Part shown: positions 4,953 to 6,365 of the stretch, piece by piece
Layout of the letters: every line of letters starts with the position of its first letter
Numbering within the stretch: the first letter of the stretch is position 1
NCBI GenBank assembly: GCA_018714575.1
Contig: DVNF01000149.1
Span: forward strand, 1-6,365
Origin: Candidatus Stercoripulliclostridium merdigallinarum
GTDB taxonomy: Bacteria > Bacillota > Clostridia > Christensenellales > DTU072
Direction: 5' to 3'
Length of the DNA: 6,365 nucleotides
Program-made: the position numbers and the translations under genes
Notes under the pieces: model-generated
Told to the model about the DNA's origin: nothing
The model's database searches: none
What the model saw: only the letters and a program-made list of their open reading frames with translations

Positions 4953-6365
4953 ATGCCGAAGAAAAACGAAGTAAAGACATCCACTTACAATGCCGACGCC
5001 ATAAACGTTTTGGAGGGTTTGGAACCCGTAAGAAAGCGTCCCGGAATGTATATAGGCACCACCGGTCCCAAGGGATTGCACCATATGGTATGGGAAATTG
5101 TCGACAACGCCGTTGACGAAGTTATGAACGGCTTTGCCGATTCGGTTACGGTGACTTTATACGACGACGGGTCGGTGTCGGTATTGGATAACGGCAGGGG
5201 TATACCTGTAGATCTGAACACTCATTACAACAAAACCGGCGTAGACCTGGTCTTTACAAAGCTGCATGCCGGCGGCAAATTTTCAAACGACGACTATAAA
5301 TATTCAGGCGGCTTGCACGGAGTAGGCGCTTCGGTGGTCAACGCTCTGTCGGAGTGGTTGGAGGTCGAAGTTTACCACGACAAAAAGGTTTATTATGAAC
5401 GCTTCGAACGCGTCAACGATCCCGACGGGACGGTTCACAGCGGTATCGCCACCGAACCTTTGACGGTAAAGGGAAAAACTACCGCCAGAGGTACTTTCGT
5501 CAGGTTCAAGCCGGACAAAGATGTTTTTGAAACGGTGGAATTTGACGGCAGGATCATTCGTCAGCACATGAAGGAGTTGGCGTTTTTAAATAAAGGTGCG
5601 TTTTTCATATTCGAAGACAGGCGCGCCGTCGATCCCGAAACGGGTGAATACAGGCGTTTCGAATACCGTTACAAGGGCGGTATCAAAGATTTTGTCGAAA
5701 ACCTGAACGCCGACAAAGACAAGCGCAGCGACAAGATCATATATTTAGAGGCGGAATCCGATGTTAACGGGTTGATGGTGCAGGTGGCGATCCAATACAC
5801 CACTACGTTCGTCGAAAACATTTATTCGTACGTCAACAACATTCCCACCACCGACGGCGGCACGCACGAAACGGGCTTTAAATTGGCGTTCACCAGGGCG
5901 ATGAACGATTATATAAAGCGCAATAAGCTGTTGAAAGACAAGGACAAAGACCTGCAGCTTGTCGGCGAAGACTACCGCGAAGGTATGACGGCAGTCATCA
6001 ATTTAAAGTTGCGGGAAGTGCAGTTCGAAGGTCAGACCAAGGGCAAATTGGGAAATCCCGAAGTCAAGGGCATAGTCGACAGCCTGATTTACGAAAAGTT
6101 ATTGAATTATTTTGCCGATCCGAAGAACAAAGATATGGCGTTGTTGATAGCTAAACTTGCCATCAACGCGGGAAAGATCAGGCAGGAAGAAAAGAAGATA
6201 AAGGACGCTCTGCGAAATTCCAAAAACAGCATGACGGGAAAGACGGCGATAGGCAAACTTTCCAACTGTTCGGGGCGCGATTATTCCAAGAACGAATTGT
6301 TTATAGTCGAGGGCGATTCGGCAGGCGGATCGGCTAAAAAGGGCAGGGACAGAACTTTCCAAGCC
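4953..6365 (+). CDS. parE: type IIA DNA topoisomerase B subunit (ParE-like; GyrB possible), C-terminus cut by window edge
   Basis: ATPase subunit of topoisomerase IV (or gyrase), which uses ATP to pass one DNA duplex through another; it acts with an A subunit (ParC/GyrA) that is not in the window. 471 residues are visible. The GHKL ATPase domain shows VRKRPGMYIG (26-35), catalytic E48 and Mg-binding N52 in WEIVDNAVDE, D79 in LDNGRGIP, HAGGKF (105-110) and the ATP lid SGGLHGVGASVVNALS (118-133). The transducer domain carries the QTK loop with K363 in EGQTKGKLG. The TOPRIM domain begins ELFIVEGDSAGGSAKKGRDR (448-467) with catalytic E453; the rest of TOPRIM and the C-terminus lie outside the window (full length about 640-650). 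ParE is favoured because WEIVDNAVDE and KLHAGGKF-type segments resemble Gram-positive ParE and because the neighbourhood lacks dnaA, dnaN and recF, but this is not conclusive. The promoter is overlain by two NrdR boxes. Confidence 0.93.
   Translation, partial: MPKKNEVKTSTYNADAINVLEGLEPVRKRPGMYIGTTGPKGLHHMVWEIVDNAVDEVMNGFADSVTVTLYDDGSVSVLDNGRGIPVDLNTHYNKTGVDLVFTKLHAGGKFSNDDYKYSGGLHGVGASVVNALSEWLEVEVYHDKKVYYERFERVNDPDGTVHSGIATEPLTVKGKTTARGTFVRFKPDKDVFETVEFDGRIIRQHMKELAFLNKGAFFIFEDRRAVDPETGEYRRFEYRYKGGIKDFVENLNADKDKRSDKIIYLEAESDVNGLMVQVAIQYTTTFVENIYSYVNNIPTTDGGTHETGFKLAFTRAMNDYIKRNKLLKDKDKDLQLVGEDYREGMTAVINLKLREVQFEGQTKGKLGNPEVKGIVDSLIYEKLLNYFADPKNKDMALLIAKLAINAGKIRQEEKKIKDALRNSKNSMTGKTAIGKLSNCSGRDYSKNELFIVEGDSAGGSAKKGRDRTFQA

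Noticed and set aside
4836..5084. Minus-strand open frame over the topoisomerase promoter and 5' end
   Set aside because: It runs antisense through the conserved ATPase N-terminus and the NrdR boxes; a shadow frame.
4953..6365. Calling the topoisomerase gene gyrB with certainty
   Set aside because: The GHKL and TOPRIM motifs are common to GyrB and ParE, and the discriminating C-terminal part is outside the window; context and some segments favour ParE.

Overview
The window looks like a piece of chromosome from a low-to-mid GC Bacillota, probably a gut-type clostridial lineage. This is inferred from three things: a short-form SerA of the type I associate with Clostridia, a lipoprotein with a classical Gram-positive-style lipobox, and strong sigma-A-type promoters with purine-rich Shine-Dalgarno sites. 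There are no mobile elements, RNA genes or CRISPR arrays. Two of the five genes run off the window edges.

Layout. Positions 1-1872 (minus strand) hold a serine-biosynthesis operon, serC then serA, with only two bases between the serC stop and the serA start. It is read from a strong promoter at 1908-1936. The 246-base gap to the right carries a second strong promoter (2042-2070) that drives, divergently, a 615-residue lipoprotein (2119-3966). This lipoprotein resembles an alpha/beta-hydrolase that has lost its nucleophile, with a C-terminal beta-sandwich repeat of the carboxypeptidase-regulatory type. It converges on an unrecognised 228-residue cytoplasmic protein (4067-4753, minus), whose intrinsic terminator is built over its own stop codon. 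That gene is divergent from a type IIA topoisomerase B subunit (4953 to the right edge, plus), more likely ParE than GyrB.

The most notable signal is in the 199-base gap before the topoisomerase gene. Two 16-bp sites with the exact core of the NrdR box (CWATATATWG) sit 32 bp apart, centre to centre. One covers the -35 and the other the -10 of an otherwise good promoter. This is the geometry expected of NrdR, the ATP/dATP-sensing repressor of ribonucleotide reductase genes, and it suggests that this topoisomerase is coupled to nucleotide pools. The same gap holds a separate 23-bp operator-like palindrome over the promoter region of the divergent 228-residue gene, which may be translated from a leaderless mRNA. 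Two plus-strand transcripts (lipoprotein and topoisomerase) are both predicted to begin with a stem-loop two to three bases from the 5' end.

serC and serA work together in the phosphorylated serine pathway. I see no functional link between them and the lipoprotein or the topoisomerase.
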